DNA of 64,000 nucleotides from Cohnella phaseoli (GTDB lineage Bacteria > Bacillota > Bacilli > Paenibacillales > Paenibacillaceae). The stretch lies in assembly GCF_003386235.1 (NCBI RefSeq), contig NZ_QRDZ01000007.1, positions 1-64,000 of the forward strand, read 5' to 3'. Below are positions 56,514 through 64,000 of the stretch, one piece after another. The notes below the pieces were generated by a model. The model saw nothing but the letters and a program-made list of their open reading frames with translations, did not search any database and was not told where the DNA came from. Every line of letters begins with the position of its first letter. Within the stretch, counting starts at the first letter, position 1. The position numbers and the translations under genes are program-made.

Positions 56514-56517
56514 CAAA

Positions 56518-56552
56518 GCGAAGTTCGGTTCATCGCCGGACTTCTTTTTTTG
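56518..56552 (+). terminator. Terminator after the SPFH operon
   Basis: Stem AAGTTCGG / CCGGACTT followed by a run of seven T residues. It lies 4 bp after the last gene. Confidence 0.8.
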
Positions 56553-56566
56553 CCATCGACAGATAG

Positions 56567-56626
56567 TTGACTCCTTTCGATATTTAGCTTATCATCTAAA
56601 TATAAGATTTAGATATTTATCTAAAT
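56567..56626 (+). promoter_or_regulatory. sdpR promoter and operator
   Basis: -35 TTGACT (56567-56572), 17-bp spacer, -10 TATCAT (56590-56595). Just downstream is a perfect palindrome ATTTAGATA TT TATCTAAAT (56607-56626), with half sites (ATATTTAG, ATCTAAAT) also in the spacer, which suits an autorepressing ArsR-type dimer such as SdpR. Confidence 0.75.
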
Positions 56627-56666
56627 ATCGAAAAACACCACCCTCGCGAAAGGAGGGGCCGCTTTT

Positions 56667-56945
56667 ATGAACGACGCGTTCAAGGCGCTTTCAGATCCGA
56701 CAAGACGCAAAATTCTCCAGCTGCTGAAAGACCGGGACATGTCTGCAGGAGAGATCGCCGACCACTTCGACATCTCCAAGCCGAGTATTTCCCATCATCT
56801 GAGCATCCTGAAGCAGGCGCAGCTCGTTCAAGACGAAAGACAAGGACAGAGTATCATCTATTCCCTCAACATGTCCGTGATGCAGGAAGCCATGAGCTGG
56901 TTTCTCGGCATGATCGGGACTAAAGGAGAGACGCCCAATGACTGA
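56667..56945 (+). CDS. sdpR: ArsR-type autorepressor (SdpR-like)
   Basis: 92 aa winged-helix repressor. The ArsR fold starts FKALSDPTRRKILQLL; the recognition helix is ISKPSISHHLSILKQA. In B. subtilis SdpR represses sdpRI until the SdpI immunity protein binds it in the presence of SdpC toxin. AAAGGAGG upstream. The 3' end overlaps sdpI by 8 nt, so the pair is coupled. Next to it is a strong AT-rich palindrome, its probable operator. Confidence 0.88.
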   Translation: MNDAFKALSDPTRRKILQLLKDRDMSAGEIADHFDISKPSISHHLSILKQAQLVQDERQGQSIIYSLNMSVMQEAMSWFLGMIGTKGETPND

Positions 56946-57618
56946 CGGCAACGACAAAAAAACAACCCTATGGTCAAAAAACGACTGGCTGCTGCTTGGC
57001 ATGAACATCGCGATTTTTATCACACTGTTCCTTGTATTCAATTCCCGGCTTCCCGACACTGTCGCCTCCCACTATAACATCAACGGCGAAGCCGATCGCA
57101 CGATGACAAAATGGAGCTTCTGGCTTTTCAACGCCGCGTTGACAGTTGCGCTGCCCGCTCTGCTGTCCCTGATACGTTACGTTGATCCCCGAAAAAGCAA
57201 TTACAGCCGATTCGAAGGCTACTATCATCTGATGCGTTGGGCGATTAGCCTTTTCTTCCAATCTGTGATGCTGATTGTCATTCTGGACAATACCGGCCAT
57301 AAAATGCCGATGCTCAATCTGGTGCTCGGAGGAATCGGGCTATTGTGGATTATTATCGGCAACCGCATGGGGCAAGTGCGCAGCAACTTCTTCATCGGCA
57401 TCCGTACGCCCTGGGCGCTTATGGATGAGCGCAATTGGCGTTTGACTCACCGTCTTGCCGGTCGCCTGTGGTTCATAGCCGGCATCGTGATGTTCGTGTC
57501 CGCCTGGTTTGCCTCAATGCAATGGATAGCGGCAATCGTTATTATATGCGCCTTGGCGAGCGCTCTGGTTCCCGCCGTCTATTCTTACCTGATTTTCAAA
57601 AATAAAACGGAGGTATGA
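56938..57618 (+). CDS. sdpI: SdpI-family integral membrane immunity protein
   Basis: 226 aa with six hydrophobic helices. N-terminal DUF1648 segment (DWLLLGMNIAIFITLFLVFN, then SRLPDTVASHYNINGEADRT) and a C-terminal SdpI-type part (WIIIGNRMGQVRSNFFIGIR, then PWALMDERNWRLTHRLAGR). In B. subtilis SdpI protects against the SdpC toxin and signals to SdpR. No sdpC (toxin) or sdpAB genes are in this window, so it is an orphan immunity pair. Confidence 0.85.
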   Translation: MTDGNDKKTTLWSKNDWLLLGMNIAIFITLFLVFNSRLPDTVASHYNINGEADRTMTKWSFWLFNAALTVALPALLSLIRYVDPRKSNYSRFEGYYHLMRWAISLFFQSVMLIVILDNTGHKMPMLNLVLGGIGLLWIIIGNRMGQVRSNFFIGIRTPWALMDERNWRLTHRLAGRLWFIAGIVMFVSAWFASMQWIAAIVIICALASALVPAVYSYLIFKNKTEV

Positions 57619-57621
57619 CCC

Positions 57622-59292
57622 ATGAAAAAAATTAGAAAAACCGCCCTGATCGCAACCGCATCCGCCATGCTTCTATCCGCAATCCCGTTATCGTCCTCTG
57701 CCGCCTCAGCGACTGCTTTTAAGCTTAACATCGACGGTCAAGCGCTTCTGTTCCCCGATGCCCAGCCGTACAGGAGCGGCAATGACGTCATGGTCCCGCT
57801 TCGTCCAACCGCGCAAGCGCTTGGCCTCAAGGTCGAATACGTTCCCGCTTCCAAGGAAGCGGCGATCACCGGCTCCGCCGTAACGGCAACCGTCAAGTCG
57901 GGGAGCAACGAAGCGCATATCGGAGGCCAAGCCAGCATCGCGTTTGGCGCCAATGCAGTCGTCAAATCCAACCGTATGTTCGTCCCGCTCTCCTTCTTCG
58001 AGAGAACGCTCGGCTTGCAAACGGTTATTCATGAAGATAGCGCAACGGCTTCTATTCTCACGGCGAAGGCTAGCGAAAACGCCGTGAGGACAATTGTCGA
58101 GAAGCTCATTGCGGGCGAATATGAACAGCTGTCCGGCACTTATTTCGATAACGCCCTGCAGAAAGCGGTACCGCCTGAAGCGCTGAAAGCCGGCTGGGAG
58201 CAAACGGTTGCTCCAGTCGGAAAATATAGCGGAATCGAAGCGATTCAAGTAAATGCCGCAGCTGCCGATCAGCCTCAGTTCATCGCTCTGCTAACCTTTG
58301 CCAAAGCGAAAGTCGCATTAACGCTCACCCTGAACGCCGACAATCAAGTTACCGGACTATGGATGAAGCTTGTTGCAGAGCAAGCTCCCGTTCCGGCCGG
58401 CCTAGTTGAAGAGGAAGTCACCGTCGGAGAAGGAACGAAGTATCCTCTGCCAGGTACGCTTACACTGCCCAAAAACAGCTCCGGCAAGCTGCCCGCCGTC
58501 GTTCTCGTCCACGGCTCAGGCTCAACAGACCGAGACGAAACCGTCGGCCTCGCCAAGCCGTTCCGCGATCTTGCCTGGGGGCTTGCCGAGCAGGGGATCG
58601 CCGTCTTGCGCTACGACAAGAGAACGTTCGCTCATGGACAGAGCTTCACCCCCGATATGCTCTTATCCTTCACGGTTAAGGATGAGACGGTCGACGATGC
58701 TATCGCGGCGGCGAAGCTGCTGAAGGCTGACCCGCGCATTGACGCCTCGAAGGTGTTTGTCGTTGGCCACAGCCTGGGCGGCATGCTAGCCCCCCGCATC
58801 GACGCCGACGGAGGAGATTTCGCCGGACTTGCGATTCTGGCCGGCTCTCCCCGCACGCTGTGGGAAATTATCGCGGACCAGAACGCTGCGGTGATCGCCA
58901 CAATGAAAGACGGCGATCCGGCTAAAGCCGCCAACACGGAGCTCGTCGCCGCCGAGGTTAAGAAAGCGCAAGCCCTTGCCGGCCTTACCGACGATGAAGC
59001 GAAAAAACAAACCTTATTCGGCATCCCGGCTTACTACTTCAAGGAAATGGACAGCCGCGGCGCCGACGGCATCGCCGCCAAGCTGACAAAGCCGGTGCTC
59101 GTGCTGCAGGGCGAAGCCGACGTCCAAGTGTATGCGGACAAAGATTATATTCAATGGCAGGAAACCTTGAAAAACAACAGTAAAGCATCCTTTAAGCTGT
59201 ATCCGGGCCTTAACCACTTCTTTGCGAAAGACAAGGACGGGCATGTCGACGCGCAAGTCATTCGGGATATCGCCGACTGGATTATCAAGTAA
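57622..59292 (+). CDS. Secreted alpha/beta hydrolase with stalk domain
   Basis: 556 aa. Signal peptide (residues 1-28, cut after SSA). Stalk domain (about 35-145; DVMVPLRPTAQALGLKVEY, FVPLSFFERTLGLQTV), a DUF3887-like middle segment (about 155-245), then an alpha/beta hydrolase with oxyanion loop VVLVHGSGSTDRDE, nucleophile Ser at about 385 in VVGHSLGGML, Asp in LQGEADVQV and His in YPGLNHFF. Likely an extracellular esterase or peptidase. Starts 3 bp after sdpI with its own GGAGG site, so it belongs to the sdpRI transcript, perhaps detoxifying or processing what SdpI senses. Confidence 0.82.
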   Translation: MKKIRKTALIATASAMLLSAIPLSSSAASATAFKLNIDGQALLFPDAQPYRSGNDVMVPLRPTAQALGLKVEYVPASKEAAITGSAVTATVKSGSNEAHIGGQASIAFGANAVVKSNRMFVPLSFFERTLGLQTVIHEDSATASILTAKASENAVRTIVEKLIAGEYEQLSGTYFDNALQKAVPPEALKAGWEQTVAPVGKYSGIEAIQVNAAAADQPQFIALLTFAKAKVALTLTLNADNQVTGLWMKLVAEQAPVPAGLVEEEVTVGEGTKYPLPGTLTLPKNSSGKLPAVVLVHGSGSTDRDETVGLAKPFRDLAWGLAEQGIAVLRYDKRTFAHGQSFTPDMLLSFTVKDETVDDAIAAAKLLKADPRIDASKVFVVGHSLGGMLAPRIDADGGDFAGLAILAGSPRTLWEIIADQNAAVIATMKDGDPAKAANTELVAAEVKKAQALAGLTDDEAKKQTLFGIPAYYFKEMDSRGADGIAAKLTKPVLVLQGEADVQVYADKDYIQWQETLKNNSKASFKLYPGLNHFFAKDKDGHVDAQVIRDIADWIIK

Positions 59293-59298
59293 TCGCGA

Positions 59299-59619
59299 TT
59301 ACTCTCCTCCGATTGCCTTAAGACCGACTACAGCCGAAACCACAAGCGCAAGGAAAAAAATTCTCCGGGGCTGGCGGGACTCTCCATACAGCAGCATGCC
59401 TACGAGCGTTCCGCCGACCGTCCCGATCGCCGTCCATACCGCATATGCGGTTCCCATCGAGATCGACTTCATCGCTACGGACAGCAGACTAAAGCTGATA
59501 ATAAAGCCCAAGACAAGCATGAGCATGCTCAGCTTGTCTTTTTTCTCCTTCAGCCGATTCATGGCAAGCACGCCCACAACCTCAAATAACCCCGCGAAGA
59601 CAAGCGCAATCCACGCCAT
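59299..59619 (-). CDS. SMR-family exporter subunit (guanidinium exporter, second gene)
   Basis: 106 aa, four membrane helices. The essential Glu13 is in FAGLFEVVGVLAMN, and the helix-3 signature is GTAYAVWTAIGTVGG. Its ATG overlaps the stop of the first SMR gene (TAATG), so the two are coupled and probably make a heterodimeric exporter, as in YkkC/YkkD. It is under the guanidine-I riboswitch. The adjacent convergent hydrolase gene ends only 6 bp away. Confidence 0.9.
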   Translation of the reverse strand: MAWIALVFAGLFEVVGVLAMNRLKEKKDKLSMLMLVLGFIISFSLLSVAMKSISMGTAYAVWTAIGTVGGTLVGMLLYGESRQPRRIFFLALVVSAVVGLKAIGGE

Positions 59620-59957
59620 TATCCGTTCTCTCCCTTCGCTTTGACATCCGTCGTCATTTTCAGTCCCCCGATGCCGACGATTAGCACCGCGACAAGGAGC
59701 AGTTTGACCGCATTCCACTCCGCACCGAAAAATAAAGACTCCGCCAGCACCGCACCCGCCGCTCCGATCCCCGTAAACACCGCATATACAGTGCCGACGG
59801 GCAAGTCGCGCGTTGCCCGCAGCAATCCCGCGAAGCTGAGTACGATGCCGACGACGGTCAGCGCCCACTCTCCCGCATTCGATGCGTGTTTCAAGCCGGA
59901 TACCCAGCCTACCTCGCACACTCCGGCCGCAAGCAGCAATAACCAGGATCGATTCAT
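59619..59957 (-). CDS. SMR-family exporter subunit (guanidinium exporter, first gene)
   Basis: About 112 aa, four membrane helices. Glu15 in LLLAAGVCEVGWVSGLKH and the helix-3 signature VGTVYAVFTGIGAAG are typical of the SugE/Gdx branch that exports guanidinium in exchange for protons. ATG at 59957 with AGGTG ribosome site; the ORF extends upstream through the riboswitch region, but that part is not SMR-like. First gene after the riboswitch, which identifies the substrate better than sequence does. Confidence 0.9.
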   Translation of the reverse strand: MNRSWLLLLAAGVCEVGWVSGLKHASNAGEWALTVVGIVLSFAGLLRATRDLPVGTVYAVFTGIGAAGAVLAESLFFGAEWNAVKLLLVAVLIVGIGGLKMTTDVKAKGENG

Positions 59958-60017
59958 AATTTCATACACCTCCGAATGTAGTGTGTCCCGCCGCCTCCAG
60001 TACTTCCGGCCGAACGA

Positions 60018-60184
60018 CAAAAAAAGCCCGAAGCATCGCAGACCATCGCGATCCGTGCAGGCGTCGCGGGTCGTCATCGATACTCCCGGGCTTTTATCCC
60101 TCCGTGTTCATCCCGCCACAACGGCGAAGATGCGCTCCCTCTCGGACCGAACCGGCGTTGGCGGCGCCGTGGAACCCTAGGGAC
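60018..60184 (-). promoter_or_regulatory. Guanidine-I riboswitch (ykkC RNA) with terminator platform
   Basis: Minus strand carries the ykkC motif in order: CTAGGGTTCC, GGTCCGAGAG, ACGGAGGGATAAAAGCCCGG then GAG. The sequence that follows is a terminator: AAAGCCCGGGAGTATCG (60078-60094) pairs over its whole length with CGATGCTTCGGGCTTT (60023-60038), then T7. Because the 5' arm includes the aptamer's own conserved GCCCGGGAG, ligand binding should free the transcript from termination. The downstream pair of SMR exporters fits guanidine-I, not the ppGpp or PRPP variants. Confidence 0.92.
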
Positions 60185-60231
60185 CCTATTCCTGATGATC
60201 ACTTAAAAAATACTAAACCTCTCGCCCCTTG

Positions 60232-61662
60232 TCAAGACTTCATCCGGACATGGGCGGCGCGAGGAGGCAAGCCGACTTCTTCCTCCGCCTTCTTCCGCTC
60301 GGCCTCCGCCAGCGCCTCCGCAGCAGCTTGCGAAGCGGCCGCTTGTTCAGCTGCGGCCAGCTCCGCCTCGCGGCGAGCTTCCTGCTGCCTCATCGTTGGA
60401 GAGTTCCTTAGACGCCGCGCTCCCGCTTCTCTTAGCCCTTGCCAGATCGACGCAGAGCGCGGCGAGGCCACGAACTCGATGTCGTCGTCCGGAGCCGGAA
60501 TAAGCCCCAGCTGATAATGCTCGCCCTCGTAACGCGCTCTTTGGAGGAACTTGACGTGTCCTTCGCGATTGACGACCTCCAGCTTGCAATAGGCCGATTG
60601 AAGCTGCAATGCGGCATGCAGATCCATTTTGTTGCGCACGACCGCCCCGTTAACTTTTTTGATGACTTCTCCGGCCTGCAAGCCAAGCTCGGCCGCCGGC
60701 GTTCCGGGGAGCACCGCCAACACCTTTACTCCTGTTCCGTCCTGGGAGTACAAAGGATCTTTGCCTGCTTCTCCGATCCGGCTAATCCATAGCAAGCCTT
60801 CATGCAGCAGGAAGGCCGCTGCCGAAGCGATCGCGACAAGCGGAGACCAGTAGACAGCGCAGACGGCCAACAAGGCGATAATTACGCCGTAAAGCATTAG
60901 CAGATTGCCCGACATCCCGGCCTTGCGTTCCGGCCAATTGGTCGCCGTTCGGTCGCTGAAACCGATCAAAACCGGAAAAGCCAGGAAGCTCCAGGCCGCC
61001 GCATCGCCTCCGAACAAAGGCGCCCATGGCAATGTAAACCCGCCGCTCGATGAAGGCACAAGCCAGAGCAGCGGAATGGGCCATACACCGGCAATCGCGT
61101 ATGCCCCCATTGGCTTGCCTCGTTTTCCTTGCAGAAACAGAGGAATCGCAATCGTCCCTCTCTGCAATCGGACGAGAAAACCTTCCGCGATATGGAGAAC
61201 GCCTGCTATGAAGAGCAGAGCAGGAACGTCGATCGCCAGAAGCATCCGCAACGCTTCTGCGACAGCCGAACCTTGGGCGGCCTCTATTCCCGCCCATTCC
61301 ACCCCGGATTGCAGCAGACCGAGCGCCCCCGCAGCGTATGCCAGGCACACGTATCTGAAGCGAAACAACGCTAACACGGCCATTGCGATCCAGACGAACA
61401 TTAACGTCTCGCCGTTCAGAACGGCGCCGGCTCCCAGGCCGACTACGGAAAGAACGATCCCGACAGCCAGCCCGGACGCCGTTCTCGTCAGCGTTAACCG
61501 CATTGCACCGTATAGACGAACATGATATAGCCTGCGCTGCAGCGTGACTGTATGACGGGTATGCCACCATACGAGCGCAATCGCAATATAAAAATATGGA
61601 AAAGTGAACAGACCGACCGCGGCTTGTCCAACCTCTTTAAGTATATTCAAAAGATCATCCAT
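60232..61662 (-). CDS. MinJ-like PDZ membrane protein (cell-division positioning)
   Basis: 476 aa with several membrane helices (about residues 12-30, 65-80, 85-105, 130-165, 195-215, 225-245 and 255-285), a PDZ domain (about 305-385; VLPGTPAAELGLQAGEVIKK) and an Ala/Glu-rich C-terminal tail that may be coiled. B. subtilis MinJ has the same layout and links DivIVA to MinD at the poles. ATG with GAGGAGAGG upstream. Located after ctpB and before the uvr region, as in Bacillus; here other genes have entered between it and uvrB. Confidence 0.75.
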   Translation of the reverse strand: MDDLLNILKEVGQAAVGLFTFPYFYIAIALVWWHTRHTVTLQRRLYHVRLYGAMRLTLTRTASGLAVGIVLSVVGLGAGAVLNGETLMFVWIAMAVLALFRFRYVCLAYAAGALGLLQSGVEWAGIEAAQGSAVAEALRMLLAIDVPALLFIAGVLHIAEGFLVRLQRGTIAIPLFLQGKRGKPMGAYAIAGVWPIPLLWLVPSSSGGFTLPWAPLFGGDAAAWSFLAFPVLIGFSDRTATNWPERKAGMSGNLLMLYGVIIALLAVCAVYWSPLVAIASAAAFLLHEGLLWISRIGEAGKDPLYSQDGTGVKVLAVLPGTPAAELGLQAGEVIKKVNGAVVRNKMDLHAALQLQSAYCKLEVVNREGHVKFLQRARYEGEHYQLGLIPAPDDDIEFVASPRSASIWQGLREAGARRLRNSPTMRQQEARREAELAAAEQAAASQAAAEALAEAERKKAEEEVGLPPRAAHVRMKS

Positions 61663-61796
61663 CGCGCCTCTCCTCTTCCTTGCAACTCAACGCACGCCAA
61701 CGCAAAAAAGGAAGCTGATCGAGATCAACCTCCTAATTGATATTCGACGGCGCGAGGGAAAATCCTTCTCCCGCCGTTTCTTTGGAACACACCATT

Positions 61797-63275
61797 TTAT
61801 GGAGATTCCGATGACTCCAGCAGTTTGCGGGCTTCGGCGAGCGCCGTCTGCCACTGGGCGTCGTTGGTTTTATCCTGAATAATGGAGTAGAGCTTCTCTT
61901 CCAGCCGTTGGGCTGTTGCGGAATCGACTTCGCCGGTCTTCGGCAGCGATTCGTCGGCCTGGAATCGTTCGACGGCCTGCTTGGTCTTCTCGCTGTAATA
62001 GCCGTCCGTGCGGTCCGTCGGATAACCGACGCCCGACAGAATCGTCTGCAAATTTCCGATGTCTCCGCCGGTCGAATCGAGCTTCAGCACCCGGTCTCGC
62101 GGCAGCCGCCACGCCAGAAAATAATCGGGCTGAGCGACCGGAACATCCGGCTTAAGCCCCTGCTCGTTGATCCAGGTCCCGTCCGGAAGCAGCCATTTGT
62201 ATACGGTCAGCTTGATCAGACTGTCATCGCCCAATTCACTGTTGAAATGAACCTGTACGGTTCCTTTGCCATAACTCGTATCTCCTACAAGCACGGCGCC
62301 GGCCGATTGCTTCAGAGCGCCTGCCAATATTTCCGACGCGCTGGCGCTGCCTTTGTTGATCAGCACGACTAGCGGGTACCGCTCGCCGTTCTTCGCCCCA
62401 TGCTCGGCAACGTCCACTTTGCGCTGGCCGTCGCGATATTCCGATTGCACGATCGGCTTGCCTTTCTCCAGCAACTGATCGGCAACTTCCACGACCGACT
62501 GAAGATACCCTCCCGGGTTGTTCCGAACATCGATCACGAGAGCCTTAAGCCCCTGGCTCTTCATCGCTTCGAGCTCTTCGGCCACTTGCGACGCCGTCTC
62601 GCTCGTGAACTGATTGATGAACAGATGCCCGATGCCGTCCTCCCCGACCTCCGACCCGACCGCGATCGGGTCGATCCGGTCGCGAACAAGCTCCAGGTCC
62701 AGCGGTTCCGCCCTGCCTGCCCGCTGTACCTTCAGCTTAGCTTTGGTTCCCTTCGGCCCCCTAATCTTGGCTATAGCTTCGCTTAGGGATAAGCCGTACA
62801 GGCTTTCCCCGTTAATCGAGAGAAGCACGTCGCGCGATTGCAGTCCAGCTCTCTCAGCGGGAGAGCCCCGAATCGGCGCTTCGACGACTACCGCCCCTTT
62901 TTCCATTCTCAGCTCTGCGCCAATGCCCGTGAATGCCCCTTGAAGGGCGTCAACGTACGCATCGGCTTCGTCAGCCGACTTATATATGGAATACGGGTCG
63001 CTTAGCGATTCCACCATGCCTTGCAGCGCTCCGTCGAGCAGCCTGTTGCGGTCGGCAGGAAGGAGATAGCGCTTCTCGATCAGAGACACGGCCTTGTTGA
63101 GCTTGTCGATCTCGCTCTGTCGAAGGCCTTCCTGAGTCTGCCCGTTTCCCCAGACCGCCGTCCCTGTCGCTATTCCGTTCCACCTCGGAAATTCAAGGAC
63201 GGCATAGGTCGCGACGCAGGCCGTTACTGCCGTTAGCGCCATCAATGCCGCGACTGTGCGACCTCTGAATCCCAC
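61797..63275 (-). CDS. ctpB: C-terminal processing peptidase (CtpB-like, S41)
   Basis: About 492 aa. Membrane anchor (residues about 7-30), an N-terminal cap domain, a PDZ domain (about 108-185; VEAPIRGSPAERAGLQSRDV), and the S41 protease with nucleophile Ser in INKGSASASEILAG and Lys in GDTSYGKGTVQ. The C-terminus has a peptidoglycan-binding domain (about 410-475; LQTILSGVGYPTDRTDGYYS). In B. subtilis CtpB cleaves SpoIVFA to trigger late sporulation signalling. GTG at 63275 is preferred because GGGGAG lies 8 bp upstream, better placed than for GTG 63284. It follows the M23 peptidase after a MITE. Confidence 0.92.
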   Translation of the reverse strand: MGFRGRTVAALMALTAVTACVATYAVLEFPRWNGIATGTAVWGNGQTQEGLRQSEIDKLNKAVSLIEKRYLLPADRNRLLDGALQGMVESLSDPYSIYKSADEADAYVDALQGAFTGIGAELRMEKGAVVVEAPIRGSPAERAGLQSRDVLLSINGESLYGLSLSEAIAKIRGPKGTKAKLKVQRAGRAEPLDLELVRDRIDPIAVGSEVGEDGIGHLFINQFTSETASQVAEELEAMKSQGLKALVIDVRNNPGGYLQSVVEVADQLLEKGKPIVQSEYRDGQRKVDVAEHGAKNGERYPLVVLINKGSASASEILAGALKQSAGAVLVGDTSYGKGTVQVHFNSELGDDSLIKLTVYKWLLPDGTWINEQGLKPDVPVAQPDYFLAWRLPRDRVLKLDSTGGDIGNLQTILSGVGYPTDRTDGYYSEKTKQAVERFQADESLPKTGEVDSATAQRLEEKLYSIIQDKTNDAQWQTALAEARKLLESSESP

Positions 63276-63317
63276 ATGCCCCACTCCCCAAAATTTTCCT
63301 CGTCTATCGTCTTATAG

Positions 63318-63494
63318 AGGTTATTCAAAAAGTCCGATTTTGATCACGAAGCCTCCCAGGAAGCCTACTCGACGTCGAATCTTGAATTCAGCCGGAACTT
63401 CCGGTGCTCACGTAGCTCCCACTACGCTCCGCTCCTCATTTCCTAGCTTCATCCAACCTTCTTGGCGCTGAAAACCGGACTTTTTGAACTCACA
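63318..63494. mobile_element. MITE-like element, copy 2, upstream of ctpB
   Basis: Same family as the element at 51846-52013. Imperfect inverted ends with the core TTCAAAAAGTCCG, a shared interior (CGAATCTTGAATTCAGCCGG, TTCCGGTGCTCACGTAG, TCATCCAACCTTCTTGG). The 7-bp direct repeat CTTATAG flanks it (63311-63317 and 63495-63501), a probable target duplication, so this copy inserted as a unit. It occupies most of the 63285-63600 gap. Confidence 0.75.
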
Positions 63495-63600
63495 CTTATA
63501 GTTAGATTATGACAGGCTTAGTTCATTTAGACAATTCCTGTCCAAAAAGAAGCAGCCGATTCTCGACGATTCGTCGGGAGTCGACTGCCCTTGACCGTTG

Positions 63601-64000
63601 TTACTTCAAGTAAGGCGCCGGATCGACCGGCTCGGAGTTTTTGCGGACTTCGAAATGCAAGTGATTGCCTGTCGATTGACCCGTCGATCCGACCAGTCCA
63701 ATCTTTTCTCCGCGTTTCACCGTATCGCCTTTTTTCGCCAAAATCTCGCTCATGTGCCCGTACAACGTCCACAAGCCGCCGCCGTGATCGATAATGACGC
63801 AGTTTCCGTAGCCGCTCCACGATTGAGCGATGATGACAACGCCCGTCTCCGCAGCATAGATCGGCGTTCCCTTAGGCGCAGCCATGTCCATGCCCGCATG
63901 CAGCTTCTTGGAGCCCGTAATCGGATGAATCCTGTAGCCGAACGGAGAAGATAATCGGTACTCCGACTTCAAAGGCATCCCCAGCTTGCCGCCCGTGTAG
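63601..64000 (-). CDS. M23-family murein peptidase (partial, continues past the edge)
   Basis: C-terminal part of a LytM/M23 zinc endopeptidase that cuts or regulates cutting of peptidoglycan. The zinc ligands are visible: His and Asp in KLHAGMDMA and the HxH in HLHFEV, with the glycine-rich core SSPFGYRIHPITG before them. No stop in the frame up to the right edge (it reads YTGGKLGMPLKSEY across the boundary), so the N-terminal half, probably a coiled-coil EnvC-type region, lies outside. In Bacillus-type synteny ftsEX would lie just beyond. Ends 99 bp from the MITE. Confidence 0.9.
   Translation of the reverse strand, partial: YTGGKLGMPLKSEYRLSSPFGYRIHPITGSKKLHAGMDMAAPKGTPIYAAETGVVIIAQSWSGYGNCVIIDHGGGLWTLYGHMSEILAKKGDTVKRGEKIGLVGSTGQSTGNHLHFEVRKNSEPVDPAPYLK

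Noticed and set aside
56938..57618. Complete Sdp toxin system
   Set aside because: Only sdpR and sdpI are present; no sdpA, sdpB or sdpC-like gene in the window.

Overview
The window reads as chromosomal DNA of a GC-rich (mid-50s % by eye), endospore-forming Paenibacillaceae-type Firmicute (Paenibacillus/Cohnella-like). The support is a 16S rRNA 5' end with the Firmicute leader sequence, strong AGGAGG-type ribosome sites, a KinA-like PAS kinase, YesMN-type two-component genes, CUT1 sugar importers, copper-amine-oxidase 'stalk' domains, and the order M23 peptidase - ctpB - minJ-like - uvrB - uvrA, as near B. subtilis uvrBA. No phage, plasmid or CRISPR module is seen. Several small non-coding mobile-element relics and tandem arrays are present.

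Layout. 1-470: start of an rrn operon (minus strand) with tandem promoters and a boxA-like leader. 469-2277: orphan PAS histidine kinase. 2.5-12.9 kb: a beta-mannoside-type utilisation operon (minus) made of solute-binding lipoprotein, membrane-anchored Ig-like protein, two permeases, GH5 lipoprotein, SIS isomerase, ROK kinase and GH2 beta-mannosidase-like enzyme, with a divergent LacI regulator. 13.0-15.5 kb: PhyH dioxygenase, divergent AraC regulator and a DUF4395 membrane protein. 16.1-18.2 kb: a divergent LigA. 18.5-28.9 kb: a second glycan locus (sialidase-like LamG protein, NanA-like aldolase, ABC importer, YesMN-like two-component system). 28.9-32.1 kb: pcrA and pcrB. 32.1-33.4 kb: a MITE-like element and two tandem-repeat arrays. 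33.4-43.9 kb: zinc-ribbon protein, galU, a UDP-glucose dehydrogenase homologue without its catalytic Cys, U32 peptidase, stalk-domain protein, HtrA-like protease and two small membrane or secreted proteins. 44.0-48.5 kb: a STAND/LuxR regulator divergent from ilvB and a frameshifted ilvN. 48.8-54.0 kb: uvrA and uvrB with a MITE between them. 54.3-60.2 kb: SPFH and zinc-ribbon pair, sdpR-sdpI-hydrolase operon, and a guanidine-I riboswitch with two SMR exporters. 60.2-64 kb: minJ-like, ctpB and a partial M23 peptidase.

How the parts work together. The two glycan loci follow the same logic: extracellular hydrolase, binding protein plus two permeases (ATPase elsewhere), cytoplasmic enzymes and a local regulator. 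uvrBA carries a good sigma-A promoter with a LexA-like box. The SMR pair is controlled by a riboswitch whose aptamer 3' strand pairs exactly with a terminator arm. The most unusual points are the ilvN reading frame broken by a 38/39-bp triplication whose removal restores a normal 159-residue protein, the Cys-to-Ser change in the UDP-glucose dehydrogenase, the separation of ligA from pcrBA by a sugar locus, and four unrelated intergenic arrays that share a 50-51 bp period.
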